Source: Promethearchaeota archaeon
Lineage (GTDB): Archaea > Asgardarchaeota > Lokiarchaeia > Sigynarchaeales > SOKP01
Direction of reading: 5' to 3'
Assembly: GCA_004524515.1 (NCBI GenBank)
Contig: SDNV01000030.1
Coordinates: 1-24,587, forward strand
Length of the DNA: 24,587 nt
This document shows, piece after piece, positions 6,786-14,799 of this stretch. The position numbers were made by a program, and so were the translations under genes. Each line of letters begins with the position of its first letter. Positions within the stretch are counted from its first letter, which is position 1. The notes under the pieces are model-generated. The model had not been told where the DNA came from. It saw only the letters and a list, made by a program, of their open reading frames with translations, and ran no database searches.

Positions 6786-8270
6786 ATGACAACAACTACC
6801 AATCCAATCAAATCAGAAGAAATAATATTTTATATAGACTTAACCTCGGATTTTATAAAAAAGGGGACATTAATGGATACAATTCAAGAATTTATCGAAG
6901 ACAAGCTTAGTTTAGGAGATTCGAGTTTTGGTATGGTTATCTTTCAAGAAAATGATAATCCAATATCTTTGTATGACAATAAGGAGTCCAGTACAATTTT
7001 ACATAATATCGAGGATAAATGGGATACACGACCTAAAAATCAGAGTTATATCGAGAATGGACTATTTGAAATTCTATCTTATATTTTTAGGAAGAGCCGT
7101 GAAATTAAAAAGGTTTATCGTGTAATTGTTCTCTCTGATACTCCTAGTATTAAAACTGAAGAGTATCATACCGCGTTGTATGATTTAATTATAAAATCCA
7201 AGAATTTAGACTTTATAACCATTATAGACATCATACGAGTTGGTGAGAGCCCTCAATATGAAGATGAGGTTAAATTAAAAGTAATTACTAGTGAGACTAA
7301 TGGGGGATTATTTTGGTGTAGTAATACACAACAGTTGAAAGACGTTCTAAATTCCCTTATTAAAAGTAAGATAGAATTCAATATTATAAGACCCGGTGAG
7401 GATCAGAAACAGTATTTAGAAGAGGATAAGATTTTTTATGAAAGATTAGCAGTAGATTTAATAAGTCTCTCTTCTGGAGATGAAGAAAAATGTTCAATTT
7501 GCCAATTAGAATTATGTCCAATTTGTGGTGCTTATTCTGACGAGATACACAAATGTTTTAATTGTGGGTCCAAATTTCATGGATGTTGTAGCGCTCGATT
7601 TGCAATCATGAATAATTTTGGATATAATCATATTTTTCGTTGTCCACAATGCGAAACACTCTTAAAACTTGATGAAGATTATGTAAACCTTGTTTATGAT
7701 GAAGATTTCAAATCTCCAAAAATAATGGAAGTCCAAGAAGCTCCCTTAATAAAAGAAAATGAAAATTATCAACAAATTTATGAAATGGAACCAAAACCCC
7801 TAGAAATGGTAGAAAAAATGCATGAAATTGAGAAAGAGCAATATTCAAAGGGAATAGTTAATGAACAATTTGAAGCTGAGAATCAATCTGAACTTGAGGA
7901 ATCAATAGAAGAAAAGTTTAAAAAAATTGAAGCCATCTCATCTTTTCCCAGCCCTCCTTCTTTGAAAAATGAAGAAGTTGTGCTAAGACCCCCATCACTA
8001 AAAACCATAGAATTACCTCCAAGTCCACCAAAATCGAAAAAAGTAAGAGTTGGAGGATATTTTGGGCAAGAAATTGTTGTCGATGATAAATTAAAAAGTG
8101 CTAAATTAAAAATTAAAGATCTTCCAGAAGTACCTACTTTTGAGGAGAAAAAATCCATTACTCAATTAAGACCACCAAAAAAAAGAACAACAATTAAATT
8201 TTGTAAGATTTGTGGATGTTCAGTGACAAACGTTATCTGTTGTCCTAATTGCGGTGCAAATATAGAATAA
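6786..8270 (+). CDS. vWA-like + RING/PHD-like Cys/His domain + zinc-ribbon protein (paralogue B)
   Basis: A 494-residue tandem paralogue of the gene at 5305-6627, with the same domain order. The vWA-like part spans residues 13-196 (IIFYIDLTSD, FGMVIFQEND, YRVIVLSDTPS, FITIIDIIRV, TNGGLFWCS). The Cys/His domain spans 236-289 with identical ligand spacing, including the conserved H-x-C before the third CxxC, the FHGCC block and HIFRCPQC. A 130-residue acidic then proline-rich linker (PPSLKTIELPPSPPKSKK) follows, longer than in paralogue A. VRVGGYFG occurs at 420-427 and the terminal zinc ribbon uses C473, C476, C486 and C489. Both vWA metal sites are degenerate in the same way. The ligands and the VGGYFG motif are kept while linkers diverge, which argues that all three elements are functional. 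Possible roles are transcription/repair (p44-like) or ubiquitin-type ligation; neither is shown. Confidence 0.72.
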   Translation: MTTTTNPIKSEEIIFYIDLTSDFIKKGTLMDTIQEFIEDKLSLGDSSFGMVIFQENDNPISLYDNKESSTILHNIEDKWDTRPKNQSYIENGLFEILSYIFRKSREIKKVYRVIVLSDTPSIKTEEYHTALYDLIIKSKNLDFITIIDIIRVGESPQYEDEVKLKVITSETNGGLFWCSNTQQLKDVLNSLIKSKIEFNIIRPGEDQKQYLEEDKIFYERLAVDLISLSSGDEEKCSICQLELCPICGAYSDEIHKCFNCGSKFHGCCSARFAIMNNFGYNHIFRCPQCETLLKLDEDYVNLVYDEDFKSPKIMEVQEAPLIKENENYQQIYEMEPKPLEMVEKMHEIEKEQYSKGIVNEQFEAENQSELEESIEEKFKKIEAISSFPSPPSLKNEEVVLRPPSLKTIELPPSPPKSKKVRVGGYFGQEIVVDDKLKSAKLKIKDLPEVPTFEEKKSITQLRPPKKRTTIKFCKICGCSVTNVICCPNCGANIE

Positions 8271-8390
8271 TTTAGCTTTCGGCAATTATTTGATTATTTT
8301 AAATTAATAAAAAGCCTTATACTATTTGAATAGTTCAATTTAAAATTTTATTTCAGAGAAACATTAAAAATAAAAAAATATTAAAATTAA

Positions 8391-8663
8391 ATGATGAGTC
8401 AAGAGAAAATTGAAGAAACAGGGGAAAATCAAAGACCTCCCATTAAACAATCGGAAAAAGAATTGACTAAGAGACAAGTTATTTTGTATTCTGCATTATT
8501 AGCAGTAGCAATAACAATATGTATTCTTTCTATGATAGGAATTAATTTATTCGCTCTTTTAATAATTATTGGAATTGTCTTGGTTTATATTTATTTAGAT
8601 GATGACATCAGAAACGCTGATGTTGCTGATTCTTCAAATAACGGTGCAATTGAACGAGAATAA
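8391..8663 (+). CDS. Small two-helix membrane protein of unknown function
   Basis: A 90-residue protein with no family I recognise. Residues 1-28 are hydrophilic and charged. Residues 29-47 (QVILYSALLAVAITICILS) and 50-69 (GINLFALLIIIGIVLVYIYL) form two closely spaced transmembrane helices. The tail (DDDIRNADVADSS...) is acidic. Two adjacent ATGs (8391 and 8394) are possible starts. It lies 120 bases after the vWA/zinc paralogue B and 70 bases before the HEAT-like gene on the same strand, so co-transcription is possible. The hairpin topology with both tails on one side suggests a small membrane anchor, but that is inference. Confidence 0.6.
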   Translation: MMSQEKIEETGENQRPPIKQSEKELTKRQVILYSALLAVAITICILSMIGINLFALLIIIGIVLVYIYLDDDIRNADVADSSNNGAIERE

Positions 8664-8733
8664 GGTTTTTTTCATGATTCTTAAAGATAGTTATATTATG
8701 GATATATCTAAATTGCAAAAATAATATAAAATC

Positions 8734-9291
8734 ATGCCTATCACTCCTGAATCAATATATAATGATTATAGGAATAAATTATTAGATAGAAATTCTGCTT
8801 CAACTCTCCTTATCTCTATGATAGAGAATTCTAAAAATGAAGTCATAAGAGTTAAATGTATTGAAATAATTCAGCGAATTGAAGATCAAGATAACAAATT
8901 GTTTAAATTTTTGGAAAATTTATTAATTTCTGATTTAAATGAAACCGTGAGAATCGCAGCATTTGAAGCAATAAAAAAATTATTCACTAAAAAAGCGGTT
9001 GGTCCAGTTAAATATGCTATTGATAAAGAAAAAAGTCATTTTTTAATAGAATTGATGGAATTTTTATCTATTATGGATCCTTTTATTTGTAGAGAAATCA
9101 TAACGAATAAAATTAAAAATACAAAAGATCCCTTTTTCAAAGAGAAATTATTTAATCAAAAAATTGAACGGTTTAAATTGAAAGATTTAAAGGAATTATA
9201 TTCTGAATATCTTTTTAATAATTCTTTGGAAGATCTTTATTTTCATCGACGAAAAATACCATTTGCGGTTGATTTGTTTTACTTAGATTAA
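8734..9291 (+). CDS. HEAT-like alpha-helical repeat protein
   Basis: A 185-residue, almost entirely helical protein. Paired helices are visible: DRNSASTLLISMIENSKNEV followed by IRVKCIEIIQRIED, then NKLFKFLENLLISDLNETVR followed by IAAFEAIKKLFTKK, and further weaker units. The 'D.N..VR..A.eAI.kL' text is the usual HEAT-repeat signature, a scaffold for protein-protein contacts. The C-terminal third (FKLKDLKELYSEYLFNNSLE...) keeps helical character but the repeats fade. No catalytic motif, membrane segment or Cys cluster. Partner unknown; the nearest upstream genes are the small membrane protein and the vWA/zinc paralogues. Confidence 0.65.
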   Translation: MPITPESIYNDYRNKLLDRNSASTLLISMIENSKNEVIRVKCIEIIQRIEDQDNKLFKFLENLLISDLNETVRIAAFEAIKKLFTKKAVGPVKYAIDKEKSHFLIELMEFLSIMDPFICREIITNKIKNTKDPFFKEKLFNQKIERFKLKDLKELYSEYLFNNSLEDLYFHRRKIPFAVDLFYLD

Positions 9292-9341
9292 AAAACTTTT
9301 TTACATTAACCATGCTGAATAGACCAAGAAAATTACTTATT

Positions 9342-9349
9342 GGGAGGAG
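9342..9349 (+). promoter_or_regulatory. Strong Shine-Dalgarno site setting the start of the Gfo/Idh gene
   Basis: GGGAGGAG ends eight bases before ATG 9358. It lies inside the extra six codons that a TTG start at 9340 would add, so it decides for ATG 9358. Confidence 0.75.
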
Positions 9350-9357
9350 CTTATTAT

Positions 9358-10437
9358 ATGAAAACTCTTAATGTGGGATTAATAGGTTTAGGTAATGTCT
9401 CAGAAGTCCATCTCGAGGCATATAAACAAGTTAAGCAAATTAAAGTAATAGCAGGAGCAGACCTAAATAAAGAGAGGGTAGAATATATGGTTAAGAGATG
9501 GGGTTTTACAGGATATCAGAATTATGAGAAAATGCTTGAAAAAGAGTCTTTGGATATTGTTTGTGTCTTAGTACCTGCCCGAGCCCACCAAGAAATAACG
9601 GAGAAAGTTGCAAAATCAAAGATCCATGTCTTTTGTGAAAAACCGCTTGCTATTAACATAGAAGATGCTAATAAAATGATTGAAGTGTGTAATAAAGAAA
9701 GAGTAAAATTATGTTATGGAGCCTCTTATCGTTGGCTACCAGCATGTATGAAGGCTAAGGAATTAATCCAAAATAACAAGCTTGGGAAGATTCATTTACT
9801 ATTAGAAACTTCAATTGGGGGAGGGGGTATAAAAAATTTTAGAGATGCAGAAGAACATCATTATCCTAAAGGAGGTCCTGGGGGTGGAATGATGGGGCTT
9901 GTGGATCACGGGATTCATCTAATCGATACTTTTATATGGTTAATGGATAGTAAGGTAGAATATGTTATAGGTAGGGGTAATTTCTCAGGTCAAGCACCAT
10001 CCACTGAATTTTTAACTATGTTTTTTGAAAATGGAGCTTTAGGTCAACTCATTTACAATGAAGCCACCTTTTATTCTGATCTTCCTTATGAAGGAATATT
10101 TTCATGGGGCGGGAGTTGGGATATCGAAGGAAATCTTTCTTTACAAGGAAGATGGGAAAAACATCCCGGAAACTTCAGAATTCATGGAGAAAAAGGAGCT
10201 CTAAGAGTTTTTCATTATGCTAATAAGCTTTTTTTATTTGCAGATGATAAACAGCAACCCATTAAGGTAATGGATCGACCTATGCCCGGCAATTTTGCTA
10301 TGCAAATGCAATCTTTTGCTAATGCGGTGATAAATGACTTACCACCCGCAGTTAGTGGTTTAGATGGACTTAATGCATTGAAAATATTAAATGCTGCTTA
10401 TGAAAGTAATCGGACAAAAAAAATGATTAAAATATAA
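9358..10437 (+). CDS. Gfo/Idh/MocA-family NAD(P)-dependent oxidoreductase
   Basis: A 359-residue protein. It begins with a Rossmann strand and glycine loop (LNVGLIGLGNVSEVHLEAYK) and carries the family's EKP motif in HVFCEKPLA at about residues 91-99, where the lysine contacts nicotinamide and substrate. The C-terminal half is the alpha/beta dimerisation and substrate domain, with GGPGGGMMGLVDHGIHLIDT supplying the conserved Asp-His pair expected near the active site. Family members oxidise or reduce sugars, inositols, and related hydroxy or amino compounds. It is the first gene of a four-gene run ending with the D-aminoacylase (59 bases to the racemase-like gene). The true substrate cannot be read from sequence; a link to D-amino acids is suggested only by neighbours. 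Confidence 0.85.
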   Translation: MKTLNVGLIGLGNVSEVHLEAYKQVKQIKVIAGADLNKERVEYMVKRWGFTGYQNYEKMLEKESLDIVCVLVPARAHQEITEKVAKSKIHVFCEKPLAINIEDANKMIEVCNKERVKLCYGASYRWLPACMKAKELIQNNKLGKIHLLLETSIGGGGIKNFRDAEEHHYPKGGPGGGMMGLVDHGIHLIDTFIWLMDSKVEYVIGRGNFSGQAPSTEFLTMFFENGALGQLIYNEATFYSDLPYEGIFSWGGSWDIEGNLSLQGRWEKHPGNFRIHGEKGALRVFHYANKLFLFADDKQQPIKVMDRPMPGNFAMQMQSFANAVINDLPPAVSGLDGLNALKILNAAYESNRTKKMIKI

Positions 10438-10496
10438 ATTGATATTTAGCTTTTCATTTATTCAATTAATTCAAAATAACCACTTTTAACTCTAAA

Positions 10497-11570
10497 ATGC
10501 CATATTTAGAAATAAATTTAAAAAAAATCCAACATAATGCTCAGCTTTTAAAGGAGACTTTAGATTTAAAAAATATTTCTATAATGGGTATCACAAAAGT
10601 CACATTAGGGAATCCTGAAATAGCGAACACTATAATAAGGGCAGGAATTACCCTTTTAGGAGACTCTAGGATCGATAATATTATTCGTATGAGAAATGCC
10701 GGTGTAAAGGCTAAATTTGTACTAATTCGAAATCCTTCTCTCAGCGAAATTCCTCTTGTCATTAGATATGCTGATATAAGCCTAAACACTGAGCTTACTA
10801 CGATAAAGAAACTCTCCGATGAATCTCTCCAACAAAAAAAAACTCATGGGGTAATCCTTATGGTGGAAATGGGGGATCTACGTGAGGGAATAATGCCTAA
10901 TGAGCTCGAAAATGTTGTAGCAGAAGTTCTCAAATTTAAAAATATTGAATTATTAGGTATCGGAACGAACCTTAAATGTTTTTCAGGGGTTATTCCTGAT
11001 GAACAAAACATGAGCGAATTTTCAGAAATTGCTAAGAAAATACAAGAAAAATTTAACTTAAAATTTCAATTTATTTCAGGTGGGAATTCCGCGAATTATG
11101 ATTGGATAATGTCAACAAATAAAAAAGGATTGATTAATAATTTAAGAATTGGAACTATCATTTTATTAGGAGCTGGAGGAGTAGAAGAGGCACCACTTCC
11201 AAATTATTATCAAGATGCGTTTACCTTGGTAGCAGAAATTATCGAAATAAAAAAAAAGCCTGCTTATCCGAAAGGCACAATTACCAAAAATGCCTTTGGA
11301 GAACCCTCTATTTTTCTAGATAAACAACCAATTGAGAATGAAGTAAGAATTCAAGCCCTCTTAAATGTAGGTCGACAAGATGTCATTGAGAAAAAATTAA
11401 TCCCGAAAGATGATATTAAAATAATGAGTGCAACCAGCGATTATATTATATTAGATCTAAAGAAAAATAGTAGAAATTTCAAATTAGGAGATGAAATAAG
11501 ATTTGATCTGGATTATGAAGCTCTGCTCCATCTGATGACAAGTCCATATATTTCAAAAGTGTTTATTTGA
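10497..11570 (+). CDS. Alanine/ornithine racemase-family PLP enzyme
   Basis: A 357-residue fold-type III PLP enzyme (alanine racemase N-terminal barrel plus a short C-terminal beta domain). The PLP lysine is expected in GITKVTLGNP near residue 34. Further landmarks match the clostridial ornithine racemase (Orr) type: GDSRIDNI, RYADISLNTEL, VEMGDLREG, GIGTNLKCF, FISGGNSANYDW, NLRIGTIILLGAG and the end domain ALLNVGRQDV with TSPYISKVF. These enzymes act on free amino acids in the cytoplasm, interconverting L and D forms. It lies between the Gfo/Idh gene (59 bases) and the serine hydrolase (81 bases). In company with a D-aminoacylase, a role in turning D-amino acids into usable L forms (or the reverse) is plausible. 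The amino acid cannot be named from sequence. Confidence 0.82.
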   Translation: MPYLEINLKKIQHNAQLLKETLDLKNISIMGITKVTLGNPEIANTIIRAGITLLGDSRIDNIIRMRNAGVKAKFVLIRNPSLSEIPLVIRYADISLNTELTTIKKLSDESLQQKKTHGVILMVEMGDLREGIMPNELENVVAEVLKFKNIELLGIGTNLKCFSGVIPDEQNMSEFSEIAKKIQEKFNLKFQFISGGNSANYDWIMSTNKKGLINNLRIGTIILLGAGGVEEAPLPNYYQDAFTLVAEIIEIKKKPAYPKGTITKNAFGEPSIFLDKQPIENEVRIQALLNVGRQDVIEKKLIPKDDIKIMSATSDYIILDLKKNSRNFKLGDEIRFDLDYEALLHLMTSPYISKVFI

Positions 11571-11651
11571 TTATTTAAAATTGGACTCAAAATTTTTATT
11601 ATGTGAAAAAAATTTGAATATTTTGATTAAAAGATTTAATTAACAACCTCA

Positions 11652-13049
11652 ATGATAAATAAAGGGGATTGTATGAGAAAGAAAACATTTGAAATGTTAG
11701 AGAGAATGATTGTAGAAATCATGCAAGAGGTAAATATACCTGGGATGAGTATAGGAATTATAATCAATGAAGAGATTGTATATACCAGAGGTTTTGGGGC
11801 CCGTAATTTAGAATTAAATCTCCCTATGACTCCAAATACTTTATTTGGGATCGGTTCAATTTCTAAGATGTTTACAGCATTAGCAATAAACCAATTGGCA
11901 GAAAAAGGAAAATTAAATTTACAGGATCCAATTAATAAATATATTAACTTTAACCTCGGAACGCGAAAGGACCCAATTCAAATTCATCATTTTCTAACAC
12001 ATTCTTCGGGTATAAATGCTTTAGAAGGTAATTTTATAGCAGCAGAAAGGCTTTTAGGGGTATCAGATTCCTTTATTCCTATGAGTAGTACTGAAGATCT
12101 ATTAACTTTCCTTAATGGTGCACATTTTGAAAAATCTGGAGATCCTGGTAAGGTTTATATATATAACAATGATATGTACGATTGTTTGGGATTAATTGTA
12201 GAAAAAGCAACAGGATTGAGATTTATAGATTATGTTAAAAAAGAAATTTTAATACCATTAAAAATGAAGCGATCCACTTACACAATAGAGGATTTTAAAA
12301 GAGATGAGGATATCTCAACTGGGTATCTTTTTGAGGAGAATGGTAAAATAGTGCCAAAAGATCCTCCAATAGCAGATCTTCAAGCTCCTGCTGGTGGATT
12401 ATTAAGTTCTGTAAATGATTTATTAAATTATATGATTGCATTGTTGAATGGGGGTAATTTCAATGGAAATAAGCTATTGGATCCTTCAACTTTGAAAAGA
12501 ATTTGGACACCCTATATCCAAACAGATGAGAAAGGAAAAGAATATGGATATGGTTGGATGATTGAGAAAGATTTTTTTGGGCATAGACTTGTATCTCATG
12601 GAGGAAATCTTTTTATTTCTTCTGGATATTTAGGGATGATCCCAGAATTGAAAATGGGCATTGTAATCGGACAAAATTGTGCTCATTTTAGTCCTGAAAT
12701 GATTGGTCGCTCAATTTTAGCCATTCTTCTCGGAATTGATTTAAAGCAAGCCGTACCATTATTAGAGATCCAAAAAAAATTGACTACTTTAATAGGGCAT
12801 TATGAAACATATAAGGGAGTAATGAAACTTGATGTTTCATTAGAAAATGGAATTTTAACGGGGAAGATAAAATATCCCGGATCTCCAAACATTATTACCT
12901 TTCCTGTAGTAATTGATAATATGGAAGAGATGAATTTTTTCATTCCCTTTGCAGTGCCTGAGCTTCAAATGAAAGGTCAGATTTTCATAAATGAAGACAC
13001 AGGAGCGGTAAATTTAAAAGTGAATAGATGGGTGTTTCATAAAAGATAA
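11652..13049 (+). CDS. Serine hydrolase, beta-lactamase / penicillin-binding-protein-like (S12 type)
   Basis: A 465-residue protein with the three S12/class C elements in order: SxxK at residues 69-72 (GSISKMF), YxN at 171-173 (VYIYNNDMY) and an HxG-type third motif in VSHGGNLF, which replaces KTG. A C-terminal extension of roughly 90 residues (IGHYETYKGVMKL...) resembles the beta-rich DUF3471/lipocalin-like tail of esterase and D-aminopeptidase relatives. There is no signal peptide, so it is probably cytoplasmic. ATG 11652 is used here; ATG 11673 (MRKKTFEML) is an alternative, preceded by a GGGG stretch. The family includes esterases, D-aminopeptidases, DD-peptidases and amidases. Position between an amino-acid racemase and a D-aminoacylase favours a D-peptide or amide substrate, but that is inferred. 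Confidence 0.83.
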   Translation: MINKGDCMRKKTFEMLERMIVEIMQEVNIPGMSIGIIINEEIVYTRGFGARNLELNLPMTPNTLFGIGSISKMFTALAINQLAEKGKLNLQDPINKYINFNLGTRKDPIQIHHFLTHSSGINALEGNFIAAERLLGVSDSFIPMSSTEDLLTFLNGAHFEKSGDPGKVYIYNNDMYDCLGLIVEKATGLRFIDYVKKEILIPLKMKRSTYTIEDFKRDEDISTGYLFEENGKIVPKDPPIADLQAPAGGLLSSVNDLLNYMIALLNGGNFNGNKLLDPSTLKRIWTPYIQTDEKGKEYGYGWMIEKDFFGHRLVSHGGNLFISSGYLGMIPELKMGIVIGQNCAHFSPEMIGRSILAILLGIDLKQAVPLLEIQKKLTTLIGHYETYKGVMKLDVSLENGILTGKIKYPGSPNIITFPVVIDNMEEMNFFIPFAVPELQMKGQIFINEDTGAVNLKVNRWVFHKR

Positions 13050-13111
13050 ATTAAAAAAGTTAATATTTTTCTGATTTAACTTAACTAGTAAAATATAGGG
13101 AATGATTAATA

Positions 13112-14728
13112 ATGGATTTAATTATAAAAAATGGAAGAATTATTGATGGTACAGGAAATCCGTGGTATAAAGCAGATATTGCAATTAAAGATGGAATAAT
13201 TAGTAAAATAAGACCAAAAATAAATGAAAATACAAATCAAGAGATTGACGCTAGTAATTTATTTGTATCTCCTGGATTTATAGATATTCATTCTCATACT
13301 GATATCATTTTACCCTTTTATAGTAAAATGGACAGTTTCATTCAGCAAGGTATAACCACTTGTGTTGTGGGAATGTGTGGTGGAGGTCTTGCCCCTATTA
13401 ATCCTAATAATTTGGATCAGTTTAAAAAAACTTTGGCTGCAACTCTTCCCATATATGAAAACTATGATTTTAAATGGAATACATTTAATGAATATCTAAT
13501 AGAAATGCAGAAACTCCATTTTCCATCTAATTTGGTTTTTTTTGTTGGATTTGAAAATATAAGAATAGCAGGAGGTCCTGCATTTGAAAATAGACCCCCT
13601 ACAAATGAAGAATTGACTAATATGAAAAAATATTTAAAAGAAGCTTTGGAAGCTGGTGCTTTTGGAATGAGTACTGGTTTAATTTATGCTCCCCAAATAT
13701 TCGCTAAAACTGAAGAAATTGTTGAATTAGCTAAAGTGCTTAAAGATTATAATGGATTATATTTTTCTCATATTCGAGGAGAGGGTAAGACCATCAAAGA
13801 AGCGATAAAAGAAATGATTCATATCGTGGAGAAATCCAAATGCATAGGTGGTCAAATAGCGCATCATAAAATTTCGGGAAGAGAATTCTGGGGTCAAAGT
13901 GAGGAAACATTACAGTTAATAGAAGAGGCTAATACAAAAGGGTTAAGTATATATTGCGATTCATATCCATATAATAGATGCATGACCGGATTGGCTACAG
14001 GCCTTCCTCCCTGGGCACGTGAGGGGAACGATGAAGAAAAATTAAAACGTCTACAAAATCCAGAAACTAGAGAAAAAATTAAAAAAAGTGTAATGGAAGA
14101 TATTGAAGAGTGGGAAAATTTAATATACGAGAATGGCTTTGAGTATATTTTTCTTTCATCCGTAAAAACAGAGAAATGGAAAGCTTTCATTGGAAAAAGT
14201 ATTACAGAAATAACAAAAGCTAGAGCGAGTGGTGATGAATGGGCAACCTTTTTTGAAATTTTAATTGATGAGAAGATGGGCGTATATGTCACCATTGAAG
14301 ATATGGGCGAAGAGGATATTCGACGTATTTTATCAAATCGTTATCAGATGGTCGCGTCGGATGGTGCGGCCATTCCGGCAAATCCTGCTCTTGGAGCCTT
14401 TCACCCAAGGTTCTTCGGAACTTTTCCCAGAGTTCTTGCTAAATATGTTAGAGAAGAAAATCTGTTAACTTTAGAGAATGCAATACGTAAAATGACTTCT
14501 TTCCCCGCTCAACGCCTAGGATTAAAAGATCGTGGAATGATAAGGGAAGGAATGTCCGCAGATATCGTAATATTTGATTCTAATCTTATTACCGACAAGG
14601 CGACTTTTATAAATGCTCATCAATTCCCAGAAGGAATTTTATACGTCATTGTAAACGGAAAAATCGTAGTTGAGAATGGAAAACAAAAGAGGAAGTATCC
14701 CGGAAAAATAATTAGACGTCCAACATAA
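13112..14728 (+). CDS. N-acyl-D-amino-acid deacylase (D-aminoacylase), amidohydrolase superfamily
   Basis: A 538-residue amidohydrolase. It opens with the small beta domain (LIIKNGRIIDGTGNPWY). The metal residues of the D-aminoacylase branch are all present: HSH at 60-62 (GFIDIHSHTD), the bridging cysteine C89 in GMCGGGLAP, H220 in FSHIRGEG, H251 in AHHKISG and the catalytic D417 in ASDGAAIP. The downstream HPRFFGTFPRVL is also typical. Such enzymes remove the acyl group from N-acyl-D-amino acids, or cleave related D-amides, in the cytoplasm. Closest alternatives within the branch are D-glutamate/D-aspartate-specific deacylases or an N-acyl-D-peptide hydrolase. It ends the four-gene run that starts with the Gfo/Idh gene; the 62-base gap to the serine hydrolase suggests one transcript. 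Confidence 0.9.
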   Translation: MDLIIKNGRIIDGTGNPWYKADIAIKDGIISKIRPKINENTNQEIDASNLFVSPGFIDIHSHTDIILPFYSKMDSFIQQGITTCVVGMCGGGLAPINPNNLDQFKKTLAATLPIYENYDFKWNTFNEYLIEMQKLHFPSNLVFFVGFENIRIAGGPAFENRPPTNEELTNMKKYLKEALEAGAFGMSTGLIYAPQIFAKTEEIVELAKVLKDYNGLYFSHIRGEGKTIKEAIKEMIHIVEKSKCIGGQIAHHKISGREFWGQSEETLQLIEEANTKGLSIYCDSYPYNRCMTGLATGLPPWAREGNDEEKLKRLQNPETREKIKKSVMEDIEEWENLIYENGFEYIFLSSVKTEKWKAFIGKSITEITKARASGDEWATFFEILIDEKMGVYVTIEDMGEEDIRRILSNRYQMVASDGAAIPANPALGAFHPRFFGTFPRVLAKYVREENLLTLENAIRKMTSFPAQRLGLKDRGMIREGMSADIVIFDSNLITDKATFINAHQFPEGILYVIVNGKIVVENGKQKRKYPGKIIRRPT

Positions 14729-14799
14729 AATCAAAATGAGGGATCTCTTCTGAAGATTAATTGAAAATAAAAAAAAAAGAAGATATTATATTTTTTTAA
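14729..14799. terminator. Bidirectional T-rich termination region between convergent genes
   Basis: This short gap between the D-aminoacylase and the GPH transporter has a run of seven T at about 14791-14797 on the plus strand and an A-rich tract at 14764-14778 that reads as oligo-T on the minus strand. Archaeal termination commonly uses such T tracts without a hairpin. No stem is obvious. Confidence 0.4.

Noticed and set aside
11652..13049. Classical beta-lactamase resistance gene
   Set aside because: The motifs are shared by the wider S12 group, the third motif is HxG rather than KTG, there is no signal peptide, and an archaeon has no murein target.
13894..14295. 133-codon open frame antisense to the D-aminoacylase
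   Set aside because: It lies wholly inside a gene with all expected catalytic residues and shows no motif of its own.
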